Shown here piece after piece: positions 7,899 to 18,858 of a stretch of DNA of 64,000 nucleotides. The notes below the pieces were generated by a model that made no database searches, was not told the origin of the DNA, and saw only the letters and a program-made list of their open reading frames with translations. The DNA is from Methylomusa anaerophila (lineage in GTDB: Bacteria; Bacillota; Negativicutes; Sporomusales; Sporomusaceae): contig NZ_AP018449.1 of assembly GCF_003966895.1 (NCBI RefSeq), positions 4,357,501-4,421,500 on the forward strand, read 5' to 3'. A program made the position numbers and the translations under genes. The number at the start of each line of letters is the position of its first letter. The first letter of the stretch is position 1.

Positions 7899-10800
7899 AC
7901 CATTTTAACCTTACTACCTGGGCGCTAAATCATAAACAATTCATCTATTTCCTTGTCTTTATTTTCTTTGCGGCCGGCCTCTTCGCCTATCAGAATCTGG
8001 GACGCATGGAAGACCCTGACTTTACCATTAAACAAATGGTTGTCAGCATTGCCTGGCCGGGAGCCACCGCTCGCCAGATGGAAGAACAGGTTACGGATAA
8101 AATCGAAAAAAAACTGCAGGACCTGCCCGGACTTGACTATCTAAAAAGTTACTCCGCACCGGGGCAAACGGTGATTTACGTCAATCTCAACGAGCAAGTC
8201 CCCCCCAAGGAGATCCGGGCCAGATGGCTGGAAGCCCGTAATATGGTGAATGATGTAAAGGGCTCCCTCCCCGCAGGCGTTCTGGAGCCTAACTTTAATG
8301 ACCGGTTTGATGAAGTATACGGTGTAGTTTACACTCTGACCGGCGATGGCTACAGTTATGAAGAAATGCGGGAAAAAGCCGAAAAAATCCGCCGTATTCT
8401 CCTGGGCATTCCCAGTGTGCGAAAAGTCCAGCTCTTGGGGGTACAAACCGAAAAAATTTATATTGAAATAGAAAATAGCAAACTGGCCCGGTTAGGCATT
8501 GACCCAACCGCAATTACGGCCACTCTGCAGGCGCAAAATGCCATGGCCGCCGCCGGCATGCTGGAAAGCTCATCCGACAATGTGTATTTACGGATTACCG
8601 GTATGTTCGAAAATCTGGAAGACATCCGCGCTACGCCCATTCAGGCCAATGGCCGCACCTTCCGACTAGGGGATATTGCCAAGGTCACTCGCGCCTATGC
8701 CGAGCCGGCCGACCCGAAAATGTTCTTTAACAGTCAGCCTGCCATTGGCATTTCCCTGGCGATGGAGCCCGGCGGCAACATACTGGCACTGGGTAAAAAA
8801 CTCGATGCCACCATCGCGCAAATTAAACAGGAGCTGCCGGCCGGGCTAGAAATGAATCAAACTGTCAATCAGCCAAAAGTCGTGGAATCATCCATTGATG
8901 AATTTCTTGAATCCCTGGCCGAAGCCATTGTCATTGTCTTATTAGTAAGCTTTGCCAGCCTGGGTATGCGGTCCGGCGTGGTCGTGGCCCTAACCATTCC
9001 TCTGGTCATTGCCATTACCTTTACTTTGATGTACCTGACGGGCATCGACCTGCAGAGCATCTCTCTGGGCGCTCTCATTATCGCGCTGGGTCTGTTAGTC
9101 GACGATGCCATTATTACCATTGAAATGATGATCGTCAAGCTGGAGCAAGGCTGGAACCGGTTTGACGCTGCTTGTTTTTCCTATACCTCCACAGCCTATC
9201 CCCGCTTGACCGGCGCGTTGGTTACCTGCGCCGGGTTTATCCCCATCGCTTTTTCCAAAGGGTCTGCCTCCGAGTTTTGCAGCACTCTCTTTTGGGTCGT
9301 ATTCTTTGCACTCATTTCTTCCTGGCTGGTTGCAGGAGCGGTTACGCCACTGCTCGGCTATCTGCTTATCAAACTAAAACCCACTGGTCAATCGGCCAGC
9401 GAAAGCCATGAACACCATAAACTCTATGATACCCCGTTTTATCGCCGCTTCAAACTCATTTTACAGTGGTGCATGCATCACCGCAAAACGGTACTAACCT
9501 GCTACTGCCGCCATATTCATCGGGTCCATTTTTCTCCTGGGATTAGTCAGACAAGAATTCTTCCCTGCCTCCAACCGTCCAGAAGTAATCATCCAGCTCA
9601 AATTACAGGAAGGAGCATCCCTGACCAACGCAGAGGAAGTAGCTCGCCAGTTTGCTGAAAAACTGAACGGCGATCCTAATATTTCCTATTACACCTATCA
9701 CGTGGGTGAAGGAGCCCCCCGGTTTGTGCTAAGTTTTGAACCGACGTTCCATAAATCGAATTTCGCTGAATTTATTGTGGTGGCCAAAGATGTCAAAGCC
9801 CGTAATGAACTGGCCCAAAAAGCGGAACAGCTATTAAACACGGAATTTACCAGCGTTCAGGGGCATGTCAAGGTATTATTCGGTGGACCGTCAGCCGATT
9901 ATGCGGTGATGCTGCGTGTCAAAGGCCCTGACCATGAACGGGTCCGCGAAATTGCCGAACAAATCCGCACAATCATGACTGCCCATCCGGCTACTCAAAA
10001 TGTAAACCTCAACTGGAGCGAAAAAAGCAAAGTTATGCATCTGGAGATTGACCAGGCGAAAGCAAGAGCCTTGGGCATCAGTTCTCAGCAACTGTCTGCC
10101 TCGCTCCAGGCCCAGTTGTCCGGAGCAACCATTGCCGAATTCCGTGAACGTGATAAAACCGTCAGTATGGTCTTCCGGTTTGCTGAGCAGGACCGGAATA
10201 ACCCTGAACGCATAAAAGACCTCAACATCCACATTGGCAACGGCAAATATGTTCCGCTTGACCAAATCGCCACCATCCGTTATGACGCCGAGGAAGGCTT
10301 AATTTACCGTCGCGATCTGCTGCCCATGATTATTGTGCAGGCGGAACTGAATCCCGCGTCCGGTTTGACCGGCACTGACGTGACCACCCAAGTTTACGAC
10401 AGTCTCCAGGAACTGAGCAGCAGTCTGCCTGCAGGCTATCGCATCGAGTTTGACGGTGCAACGGAAAACAGTATTAAAAGTGGAAAATTCCTGGCAGAAC
10501 CCATTCCGGCCGTGATGCTCATCATTATGATTCTGCTTATGATGCAACTGCAAAACATACCGAAAATGCTGCTAACCCTCTTAACAGCTCCCCTTGGCAT
10601 TATCGGTGTATCCGTCAGTCTCTTGCTTACAGGAAGTCCCATGGGTTTTGTGGTCCAGTTGGGCATTCTGGCACTGTCCGGTATCATTATGCGCAACTCG
10701 GTAATCCTGGCGGACCAGATTGAACAACATCTGGCAGCCGGTGACTCGCTGTGGGACGCCATTGTGAATTCGACGATCAGCCGCTTCCGCCCCATTATGC

Positions 10801-11015
10801 TAACAGCCGCAGCCGCTATCTTAGCCATGATTCCGCTGGTATTTAGTGTTTTTTGGGGCCCAATGGCGGTTGCTATCGGTGGTGGCCTGCTGGGAGCAAC
10901 CCTATTGACACTGCTGGTATTACCAGTCATGTATGCCACCTGGTATAAAGCACAGCCGGATACCGGCGCAAAAAACATTCTCTTAAATGATGACGGAAAG
11001 CCAATTAATCAATAA
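7895..11015 (+). pseudogene. RND efflux pump (AcrB/MdtB type), split by a one-base frameshift
   Basis: The first frame runs 7895-9658 and leaves homology near 9500; the second, in frame with base 9501, continues to 11015. Removing one base (T at about 9500, in ACCTGCTACTG) restores a single protein of about 1,039 residues, the normal RND length. Helix 1 (FIYFLVFIFFAAGLFAYQNL), the LGLLVDDAIITIEMM helix-4 motif with paired Asp, and the second-half membrane region (LIIMILLMMQLQNIPKMLL onward) are all present. Both halves look otherwise well conserved, so this is either a very recent mutation or a sequence error. There is no slippery sequence suggesting programmed frameshifting. Confidence 0.9.
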
Positions 11016-11130
11016 ACGTCGCCTAAGGCCCCTGGCCACCACTTCCGTCACTTCTTTCTCTGATCGTCCGGGCCCTCAAACTGCCGGGCACGCTGCCTTC
11101 CTTCAATAGCGGTTGCTCCTGGTCTTGCTG

Positions 11131-11183
11131 TGAAAAGCAGTAAACCAAGCCTGAACTCAAATCAAGTCTTGGTTTACTGTTTT
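11131..11183. terminator. Strong terminator after the RND operon
   Basis: Perfect 12-bp stem CAGTAAACCAAG / CTTGGTTTACTG (11138-11149 and 11168-11179) followed by TTTT and preceded by AAAA, so it can work both ways. The remaining bases from 11016 to 11297 hold nothing recognisable. Confidence 0.85.
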
Positions 11184-11368
11184 CATATGTGTTTACTCAT
11201 CCTATATAGTTCTTTAAACCTCTTTGCATTATCATACGAATAAGTATTAATTTTCTGGTAGAAGGCCCTATGCTGAAGCACTTTCGTGCCCCTCAAGTTA
11301 CTCCATCGACGCAGTTCCGGAAAAACGGAAACCGAGTGTCCGGAACTGGGAAACCGCTTTGTGCGAGC

Positions 11369-11875
11369 TTATTCGCTTTGTGACTTATCCAGTCCATACA
11401 CCTCACGCATGGATACATCCTTTGCAGGATCAATGCTTTCAATGTTGATTCTGTAGGCATCATGCGCAATACGATCCAGAATGGCATCAGCCAGAGGACT
11501 CGCATCACCGCCAAGCTGCTCATACCATCCATCAGGACGGTATTGGGAGCAGAAGATGGTAGAGGATTTCCTGCGTCTTCTATGAAGCAATTCAAAGATA
11601 TCCTTTTGCTCATTCTCCGATGGTTTCAGCAGAAGCCATTCATCAATAATGAGTAGAACTGGGTTCGCATACTTTGCCATGACCTTTTTGTAGGTACCCT
11701 CACCCCTGGCCATCTCAAGATCAATGAGCAACTCCGGGAGACGCACATACTTGGTATTAAGATACTGCTTGCAGGCTTCCATTCCAAAGGCACAAGCCAT
11801 GTAGCTCTTCCCCCTGCCTGTTGCTCCGGTAATGAATAAATTCCGGTGTTCCGAGATATATTCGCAAGTTGACAA
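11369..11875 (-). pseudogene. istB: IstB-like transposition ATPase, N-terminus missing
   Basis: 168 residues of an IstB/DnaC-type AAA+ helper. Walker A is NLFITGATGRGKSYMACAFG and Walker B is PVLLIIDEWLL, with the IFELLHRRRRKSSTIFCSQ sensor region after it. About the first 90 residues of a normal IstB are absent, removed by the deletion that also took the istA C-terminus. Without them it is unlikely to serve as a transposition helper. Confidence 0.85.
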
Positions 11876-11895
11876 TCTCTGAATCAGCGACCTGT

Positions 11896-12562
11896 TCAGC
11901 CACCGTTATGTATCACGGCAGTTTTACAGTTGTCCGGCACCAGAATCTTAGCCACACCGCCGAAGAATTCATACATGTGAACGTGGGCTGTAATCCATGC
12001 CCGCTGTTTCTCATTAATGAATGCTTCGACAAAGGCATACTGGCTGTAAGTCATTACACCGACAAAGAGGTAGGCATTAATGATTTCACCAGTATCCGGA
12101 TCAATGATTTGTGCCGGGTCGCCAGCCCAGTCGACCTCAACCTGTTCTCCAGGCTTACGGTTGATATGCATGGTTGCACGGCGTTTCTGCTCATCTTGTT
12201 GGATATAATAGCAGAATTGTGAATACATAAGGGGAGCTTCGCCTGACTGGCGACAGTCTTCCCATGTATTCCGTCCACAGGAGTTTTTTGCTTACACCAT
12301 TGCGGAGAAGCTCCTTGCGAATGTAGGCGAAGTCAGGCATCCGCTTTGTGAATGTGTCTGAATACTTGCCTTTTGCCGGAAACAGAATCCCGGCAAGCAC
12401 TTCATCTGTCTGGCTGTCATCAAGTGGCTAAGAGATATTTTTCTCTTTTGCCTTTTTCAGGACGATGTTCACCGTCTTCTTAGAGACACTGCAACTGTAT
12501 GCAATGTTCTGCTGACTGAATCCTAAGCTAGGTAGCCTAAGGATTTCACGATACTTGGTCAT
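11896..12562 (-). pseudogene. istA: IstA-like transposase, broken by stop, frameshift and deletion
   Basis: The frame starts at ATG 12562 (MTKYREILRLPSLGFSQQNI, a helix-turn-helix start) and hits TAG at 12428-12430, where a Trp is expected. It resumes and then shifts frame near 12235. The last piece (11896-12228) contains KPGEQVEVDWAGD with the first catalytic Asp and AKILVPDNCKTAV with the second, then runs out. The C-terminal third, with the catalytic Glu, is deleted. It cannot transpose on its own. Confidence 0.85.
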
Positions 12563-12966
12563 AGATCATGACCTCCTTATAATGTATTTACACCATTTGG
12601 TGCATGGTTACATTATAAGGAAATATATTTAAACGGTTTCCAACACCGGATGGTTGGTTCCTTTTAAACCGGAATGACGGTTTCCAGTGACCGGACAGGT
12701 GGGGTAATCAGCTCCGGATTATTCATACTGTGTAAAAAAGGCCTATGGAACCTTATAGATCAAGGGTTCATAAGCTCTTTCCACTTCTATCCTTCCGAGT
12801 CGGTTTTCATAGTGTTTAATACGTAAAACGGTAACCTCAAAAACCTAATGTTTTCTAACCACGTCTCAGGAAACATATACCATCTTTTCCCACACCCCTT
12901 GAAGCCTTGAAATAAATTTGCAACAGCGTTTTCAGTAGCCGTTTTCTGCTTTTCCGACCATATCGC

Positions 12967-14085
12967 TCAGTAACTTGGTTCTTCTGTCATTATTAGTTTT
13001 TCAAGAGTTCGATAAATATTATCAAATAAATTATAGTAGTCAAAGCAGTAATACTGGCCATTGATGCATATAAAAGGCTTTTTTGATATTGGCATCTCAA
13101 CTGTCGGCCATCCAGTATAAAGAGGTCGACCAAAAAAACAATCGCACTCACCAATGGTCCAAGATAATTTTTTCAAAAAATCCAATGGCCAGCTTGTTAG
13201 TTTAGAAAGATTAAATAAATCATTCCCAAAGAGCATGCCCATACCTTTATCAGCATAGTCTTTAAGGTCTTGATTTTCTTCTAGTATTTTGAAGATTGAA
13301 TTATCGTCTTCTCTCCTTTCTGAGATAATCCTTTCATACTCTGTCATTGCTTTCTCTAAACAAGAAAGCGCTTCTCTAATTCCAACAGTCAAGGATAGTC
13401 TTATCTTATTCAACCCATCCAAAAAGTCATTGATACTAACATTAAATAATTTCATAAAAACATCGTTATGCGGTGAACAAAATTCTTTCAAATGATCAAT
13501 TTCATATATTGAATAACGTTCTCCTCTATAAAAGCGTGAAAGTTGTGCTTCAAAAATAAACTCTGCCAGTTCTTCGTCAATACCAGCGTTTGCTCTTTTG
13601 TTCGCTATGAAATATATGAAATATTGTTGAACTAAACTATATAGTTTATGAATCTTTTCTGAAATCAATAAAAAAGCTTCAGTTGGATCGTTTTCATGCT
13701 CAGATAATTTCTCAATTTGCGTTGATGCGATAACGCTTAATATATACTCTAATTCACGTCCAGCAAGAACATCCTCATGTGATAATTGAACTTCGGACGT
13801 ATTATTAATTATAGATAGGAAGAAATTTTGGTATGCATAACATAATAAACTTAAGGGGTAACAGTTTGATACCAATCCCCTTATTTCAACTATCAATTCA
13901 TCTATCTCATTCTTTTTTTGTTCATGACTTTGAACTAATTTATTCAATAATTCTTTATGACCAGCTTCTGTCATATTACTCCTCAAAGAAATTACATTTC
14001 CAAACCTAGCCATTTCAATTGGCCCCAGCTGAAAATACTCGTCTGGTTTAGAGGATACTTTTCGCGTTTTCTTTCTCTTTTTCAT
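12967..14085 (-). pseudogene. Unrecognised 372-residue protein, probably cut short by TGA
   Basis: AT-rich gene, minus strand, starting MKKRKKTRKVSSKPDEYF. It is mostly helical with no signal peptide or membrane segment. The end reads CINGQYYCFDYYNLFDNIYR and then stops at TGA (12967-12969). The same frame continues past the stop with sensible sequence (IWSEKQKTATENAVANLF), so the stop looks like a nonsense mutation in a longer gene. I recall longer proteins with this Tyr-Cys-Phe-Asp-Tyr-Tyr stretch ahead of a C-terminal nuclease-like domain, but cannot confirm this. The downstream part would lie against the IS21 remnant. Function unknown. Confidence 0.6.
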
Positions 14086-14290
14086 AATACGCTCCTTGTT
14101 TAGGCACTCATCGACTATTATCTCGGATTCTGATTTAGCTATGCAAGTATTAAAACATATACTTCTTTTGTGTCCACCAGTGTAAAAATGATGCCTTCAA
14201 TATCACTATTCTTTTCTTAAGGGATTAAAAAGTCCGATAATAGCGCATATGTAAAAAACATATATTTATTTGGTAGCCTATGCCGGAATT

Positions 14291-14878
14291 CTATTCTTCC
14301 TCATCTGTTACGTCATCGGTAACACCCATAAAATACCATCCCTGATGTTCTACAAAGCGAATAAACCTATGCCAAAAATCATCATGTGTCATAAACGGCT
14401 GGATAGTTATGCACCCATCAACTTTTATAATCCGCTCGCCTTTTAATCCAGAGCTCATCGGCAAAACATCATATATTCTTTCAACGGCTCTGCTATACTT
14501 TTCAATTCGAGCCTTGTCTTCATCGGTAGGATCACTAATCCTTGACAAATCCATATTGTCATGTAAATCAGCAAGCTTGACTAAACATGCGGTTTTATTT
14601 TCAAGAATTCTGCTGATAAAATCATCGTAGTTTTCTCCATAACGTTTTGTTAAGCAATCTAAAACCGCCAGTACTTCTTCCGAGAAACCTTCTTTTTGCA
14701 GAAACTCCAAAGTAATGTCACTATCTTCAATGGTATCGTGCAGAACCCCACATATACATTCAATTTCACTCTTGCCTGCCATCATCACCCTAAGAGGATG
14801 AAATATGTATGGTGCCCCAGCTTTATCAAATTGCCCGTCATGTGCGGTAGTCGCTATTTTTATGGCTTTATTTAACAT
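14291..14878 (-). CDS. HD-domain hydrolase (RelA/SpoT-hydrolase-like)
   Basis: 195 residues from ATG 14878, chosen because GGAGG sits 7 bases upstream; an earlier in-frame Met has no such site. The HD fold is clear: IATTAHDGQFDKAGAPYIFH (first His near residue 12, Pro-x-x-x-His), then GVLHDTIEDSDIT with the His-Asp pair, then LVKLADLHDNM with the distal Asp. This is the pattern of small (p)ppGpp- or nucleotide-hydrolysing HD proteins. An extra C-terminal stretch of about 60 residues ends in acidic DDVTDEEE. It lies downstream of vWA and macro-domain genes on the same strand. Confidence 0.85.
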   Translation of the reverse strand: MLNKAIKIATTAHDGQFDKAGAPYIFHPLRVMMAGKSEIECICGVLHDTIEDSDITLEFLQKEGFSEEVLAVLDCLTKRYGENYDDFISRILENKTACLVKLADLHDNMDLSRISDPTDEDKARIEKYSRAVERIYDVLPMSSGLKGERIIKVDGCITIQPFMTHDDFWHRFIRFVEHQGWYFMGVTDDVTDEEE

Positions 14879-15064
14879 GTTAAATCCTCCAGTCATTCTT
14901 ACCAGAGATTATAATCTCTTCCATATGCTTGTTCTACTTCTTTCAAAATAATCCCTACGTCTGCAACATGAATTTTGTAACGCCGCCATTAATAACCCTG
15001 CTGCTATTGCTAGAATCATCACCGTATCATCCTACTATATCTACAATGATAGCGCCAATAATAT

Positions 15065-15718
15065 TTATCTCCTGCCCCCGCGCTTTTTGAAGTCCTCTTC
15101 TATGCGGTCTTTCCAATTCTCTGTTATGGGGCGGCTGGCTCGCAAGCAACTTACTGTTTCGCTTACTACGGCATAGTTTAACAATGTTCCCTCACTGTCT
15201 GCATTATAATTTGTCGCCCTGTCTTTACTAATCCCAAAACGCTCTGCGGTAGCAACAGCGTCAATGTTTGCACCAAGAAAGATAAACTCCCACCCGTACT
15301 TGCTTTTTTGATGTTCAATCATTTCGCGCACTTTTTCATAGCTGAATTCACGGCTCGCGTTTTCCATGCCGTCAGTAGTAATCACAAACATCACATGCTC
15401 AGCGCATTCCTCTTCGGCAGTGTGTTTCTGGACATTTCCTATCTTGTTGATTGTTTTACCCACTGCGTCCAGCAACGCAGTATTACCGCGCACATAATAC
15501 TCCTTGTCCGTTATGGGTGCAATGCCCCGTAGGTTAATGCGGTCATGCAGCAATTCGTACTTGTCATCAAACAAAACTGTGGTTATGACAGCCTCTCCGG
15601 GCTCCTTTTTTTGTTTCTCCAACATGGCGTTATAGCCGCCGATAGTGTCGCTTTCAAGCCCACTCATCGATCCGCTTCTGTCAAGAATAAATACCAGTTC
15701 AGTCAAACCTTTTTTCAT
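15065..15718 (-). CDS. von Willebrand factor A (vWA) domain protein
   Basis: 217 residues from ATG 15718, which follows GGAGG; upstream in-frame codons lack a site. The metal-ion adhesion motif DRSGSMSG is at residues about 12-19, with the Thr (GNTALLDAVG) and Asp (ITTDGMENAS) positions in place. It is a free-standing soluble vWA protein with no signal peptide, of the kind often found beside regulatory or stress genes. It sits 105 bp downstream of the macro-domain gene and upstream of the HD gene, probably in one operon. Its partner is not known. Confidence 0.88.
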   Translation of the reverse strand: MKKGLTELVFILDRSGSMSGLESDTIGGYNAMLEKQKKEPGEAVITTVLFDDKYELLHDRINLRGIAPITDKEYYVRGNTALLDAVGKTINKIGNVQKHTAEEECAEHVMFVITTDGMENASREFSYEKVREMIEHQKSKYGWEFIFLGANIDAVATAERFGISKDRATNYNADSEGTLLNYAVVSETVSCLRASRPITENWKDRIEEDFKKRGGRR

Positions 15719-15823
15719 ATCGTTATCCTCCAAATCATCATTTATCGTGATTTGAGGATAACATTTTGGATCTGCAGATTGGTCGCATGGCAAGCGACAA
15801 ATTGCCTAGACTTGGCAATCGTG

Positions 15824-16837
15824 CTAATTCCCCAGCAGGTTTTGGTCAAAGGCAAACAAGGTTTCGTTAATTTCGAAAATATTGTATTTGCCATCTTCAA
15901 TAAAGTACTGAATGATAACATCGAACTTGCTGCTATTGGAAAGGGCAAAGCCGGCCTTGAGCAGCAAATCCCTGGTTTCATCAAGATTCAGACTGAGTGC
16001 TATCGCAAAGGCAATGGCGGTAGGTTTGCTCGGTTTGTAATATAAGTCATTCCGGATTTTTGAAAACAGCTTTCGGTCAATATTCGCCTTTTTATAGGTT
16101 TCCGCATCTGTCATGCCCCTTTCGTCAATCAAGCGCAATAGCATCTGGGAGAAAGTTTCATCCATCTGCTTTACTACATCATCAAGACTACGTTTGCGCT
16201 TTGCTACGGGCGCAGGTGCTTCGATAGACGAAAGCCAAGGCTCTTCTAGACAATATTCTTTCAGCAGACGCCTTTCTTTAAGCCTGTTGTAGCTAGCGAC
16301 CGGATGTTCTTCTATATAATTATCGTCAATGTATTGCGCAATTGATGAAAATAATTTTTCGGACAGCGCAAAAGACGCCTTGTCAAACACTACCAGATAG
16401 ACCGTCATTTCATTGTCCAGAAGGAAGTCGCCAATTACAGAAATCGCTACTTTCAATGCTTTATCCTTGGGATACCCAAAAGTACCGGAGGAGATCAGTG
16501 GAAAGGCAATACTCTCAAAATTATGTTCTCTGGCCAATGCAAGTGAGTTCATATAACAATCAGCCAGCAGTTTTTCTTCGTGATTTTTACCACCGTGCCA
16601 AACCGGCCCTACAGTGTGTATTACATACTTTGCAGGCAGCTTATATCCTTTTGTTATCTTGGCTTGTCCAACTTGGCACCCACCAAGGGTGCGGCACTCT
16701 GCAAGCAATTCCGGTCCTGCGGCTCGATGTATTGCTCCATCAACCCCTCCGCCACCAAGCAAGGATGAATTTGCCGCATTGACAATAGCATCAGCATAGA
16801 CTTTCGTTATATCATTACGTATTATTTCAAGTGGCAT
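15824..16837 (-). CDS. Macro-domain protein (ADP-ribose processing) with helical C-terminal domain
   Basis: 337 residues. The N-terminal macro domain (1-170) has the complete signature: [20 protein letters not shown] then [12 protein letters not shown], and [14 protein letters not shown] near 120. It resembles O-acetyl-ADP-ribose deacetylases. Residues 215-337 form a helical region ([20 protein letters not shown] with [20 protein letters not shown]) that looks like a Cro/XRE-type helix-turn-helix. The RBS GGAGGGG is well placed before ATG 16837. It probably leads a macro-vWA-HD operon, suggesting NAD- or nucleotide-based signalling or defence; this is inferred. Confidence 0.88.
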   Translation of the reverse strand: MPLEIIRNDITKVYADAIVNAANSSLLGGGGVDGAIHRAAGPELLAECRTLGGCQVGQAKITKGYKLPAKYVIHTVGPVWHGGKNHEEKLLADCYMNSLALAREHNFESIAFPLISSGTFGYPKDKALKVAISVIGDFLLDNEMTVYLVVFDKASFALSEKLFSSIAQYIDDNYIEEHPVASYNRLKERRLLKEYCLEEPWLSSIEAPAPVAKRKRSLDDVVKQMDETFSQMLLRLIDERGMTDAETYKKANIDRKLFSKIRNDLYYKPSKPTAIAFAIALSLNLDETRDLLLKAGFALSNSSKFDVIIQYFIEDGKYNIFEINETLFAFDQNLLGN

Positions 16838-16897
16838 AAGTTCCCCTCCACTTTCTATTTCAAGCTAGGCGGCCACCGCTAATGAAATTACCCCATT

Positions 16898-17536
16898 TTA
16901 TTTATTCTTTGTCCAATTATAAATTATTGTTTCATCTGAATTCTCTTCACTTTGATTTTTAGAAAAACAAAAACTTAAATTTGTCTCATCTTTGAGCCTT
17001 TGATATAAAGTTGGCCGTAAAATTTTAGTTTTATTATCGTTGAATTTACTTCTTTGACATAAAGACCCATCTGGTTTATTAGGATTCCTTCTTACTTTGT
17101 AACAATAAATTTTATCAGGGTCTTCTGCATCACTTATACTTAATGATTTAGTCATTGCTCTTTTTTGAACTTCAGTTTTATTATCAATAACTTCTGTCGG
17201 AATAAATGATGCAAAATGCTTGTTAAATTGTTGAAGAATATCTCCGAGATTTTCGCTGTACTGAATATTAAAATATTCTCTTAGAGTTTTAGCATCAACA
17301 AAAAGTTTTAGTGAATTTGCTGGAACTAGCAGACTATCATCATGATTTTCCCGCTTTAAGAATTCTATTTTTAAAAGAGCATAATCAGGTTTCTCTTCAT
17401 TCTCTGTATACAATTTAATTAATACTATATAAACTTGTTGGTTATAGTTAAACAGAAAAGAATCGATCCACCATCCTTTATCCTCCATATCTTTTTTTAA
17501 AAGTTTTAGATTGCCAAATATATTGCTGATTGCCAA
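16898..17536 (-). CDS. Uncharacterised protein (DUF6037-like)
   Basis: 212 residues, low GC, no signal peptide or membrane segment. The N-terminal part (NLKLLKKDMEDKGWWIDSFL followed by FNYNQQVYIVLIKLY) looks like a small alpha/beta domain, and I tentatively associate it with DUF6037. The C-terminal half is Lys- and Asn-rich with little pattern. The start appears to be TTG at 17536 behind AAAGGT. It lies 60 bp upstream of the macro gene on the same strand and may belong to that operon. Confidence 0.6.
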   Translation of the reverse strand: MAISNIFGNLKLLKKDMEDKGWWIDSFLFNYNQQVYIVLIKLYTENEEKPDYALLKIEFLKRENHDDSLLVPANSLKLFVDAKTLREYFNIQYSENLGDILQQFNKHFASFIPTEVIDNKTEVQKRAMTKSLSISDAEDPDKIYCYKVRRNPNKPDGSLCQRSKFNDNKTKILRPTLYQRLKDETNLSFCFSKNQSEENSDETIIYNWTKNK

Positions 17537-18653
17537 AAAATACCTTTCTTATTCTCGTTTGCATCATGTCCGATGGACGGATAATGACACTTGAGTGTAA
17601 CCACCTCCGTGCCTCTGACAGCCGTATCGTGTAGACCTACTGAATTTAATCGTTCTCTGCCTTGATTAACACTAATATGAAACATAATAGTCTTTCGTAG
17701 CTTCCTCCATAATATCAACACAGTCTAACTTTAATATAACCGGCCCAATCACCAATATTGTCCAATTTTTTTAATCCCCTTCTCGCCCAAGCTTTTTTCA
17801 TGCTCCCGTTCACCAAAAAACTCATCATCTCTGGCCACTATTGGATCAAACCAGTCAGCTTTCTTCATTGCCCATTCAATCCAAGCCGCTGTTTCATCAT
17901 CTATTTCGTCTGAACCACAGGAAGTCGCGACCGCTTTGACATAAGCTCGGATTCTACACGCAGTCTCATAGTCAAGTGCTTCATTTTCCAATGCCATTGT
18001 CCGCTCAACTTCTATATTATATCTTTTTCTCCGTTCTTCCTTCCGGCGTTCTGCTTCTGCCTGTTTACGAGCCGCTTCCTCTCTAGCTTCTCGGTCAAGG
18101 CGAACCGCTTCAGCTTCCTCATAGAGTTCGATTAGGATTTCTCCCAACCTTGATTCCACATTGACTTTATCCATGTCTCTGAAATATCTCCCCTGACGAA
18201 CGCTTATTCTCAGCCTTCCATTGAATACATAGTCATACTTGCGAATCTGAGGTTCTGATGGAGTGCAGGTACTGCTGCATATCATCTTGCGCATAATCAT
18301 CGTCCCGGGAAAGCGAAAACGCGTATTCAAACAGTCTTATATCGCCTACTCCACGCTTTCGCTTAATATAAAAAGCAGGTCCTTTTTCACTTCCTCGAAC
18401 TTAGAAATGATAGTTTCCAGGTTTTTTCAATGTTTTGAACTTGAACGTTTGTTATTTTCCCATGCTTATACGCAATCAGCCGCTCGTCAATAATGTGATA
18501 ACTCCAGCTTTCGGAGAATCTGTCTTCATTCTTGATAGCAAATCCGATCGGCAGTAAATCGTTTCTCATGCCAATACTGACGGCCATAGGAGAAATTCCC
18601 AGGTAATCCGCTGCTATTTTGCATGTGATTTTCTTGCAGTTCCTTATTTCATC

Positions 18654-18660
18654 ATCTGAA
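18654..18660. repeat. Target site duplication, left copy (ATCTGAA)
   Basis: ATCTGAA directly outside the left inverted repeat. The identical heptamer follows the right inverted repeat at 21745-21751. Confidence 0.88.
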
Positions 18661-18812
18661 TGTTAATTTGCAAAATAAATCATCCGTGATATAGCAGAAT
18701 AAAAGAGCCGGAAATTTGGTCTAATTTACAAACCAAGAGGAATCATGCAGCAGAGCAAAAAGCGGTTTTGCAAATTGATACAACGTGAGTTTGCCCATTC
18801 ATTCATCCGCAG

Positions 18813-18845
18813 AAAAAAGCCCGCAACAACGTGGTTGCGGGAAAA
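18813..18845 (-). terminator. Terminator of the transposon operon
   Basis: Stem CCCGCAAC / GTTGCGGG (18820-18827, 18834-18841) with a T-run on the minus strand directly after, 18 bp beyond the ATPase stop. Confidence 0.8.
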
Positions 18846-18858
18846 TAGAGAAGTAAAA

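Larger units (their letters stand above)
11298..12707 (-). mobile_element. Deleted IS21-family element (istA/istB remnants)
   Basis: Minus-strand pieces of istA and istB lie between related ends. TTACTCCA at 11298 and the complement of TGGGGTAA at 12707 face outward, and each end carries repeated GGAAACCG boxes. An internal deletion fuses the middle of istA to the middle of istB, and point lesions break istA further. The element is about 1.4 kb against about 2.4 kb expected for the family. The exact ends are approximate and no target duplication was identified. Confidence 0.75.

Noticed and set aside
9490..9510. Programmed frameshift in the RND gene
   Set aside because: There is no slippery heptamer, internal ribosome site or following pseudoknot, and RND pumps are not known to use frameshifting.
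17506..17721. 71-codon minus-strand ORF, possibly part of a group II intron
   Set aside because: It resembled sequence I vaguely associate with intron flanks, but no reverse transcriptase, domain V or intron boundary could be found nearby.
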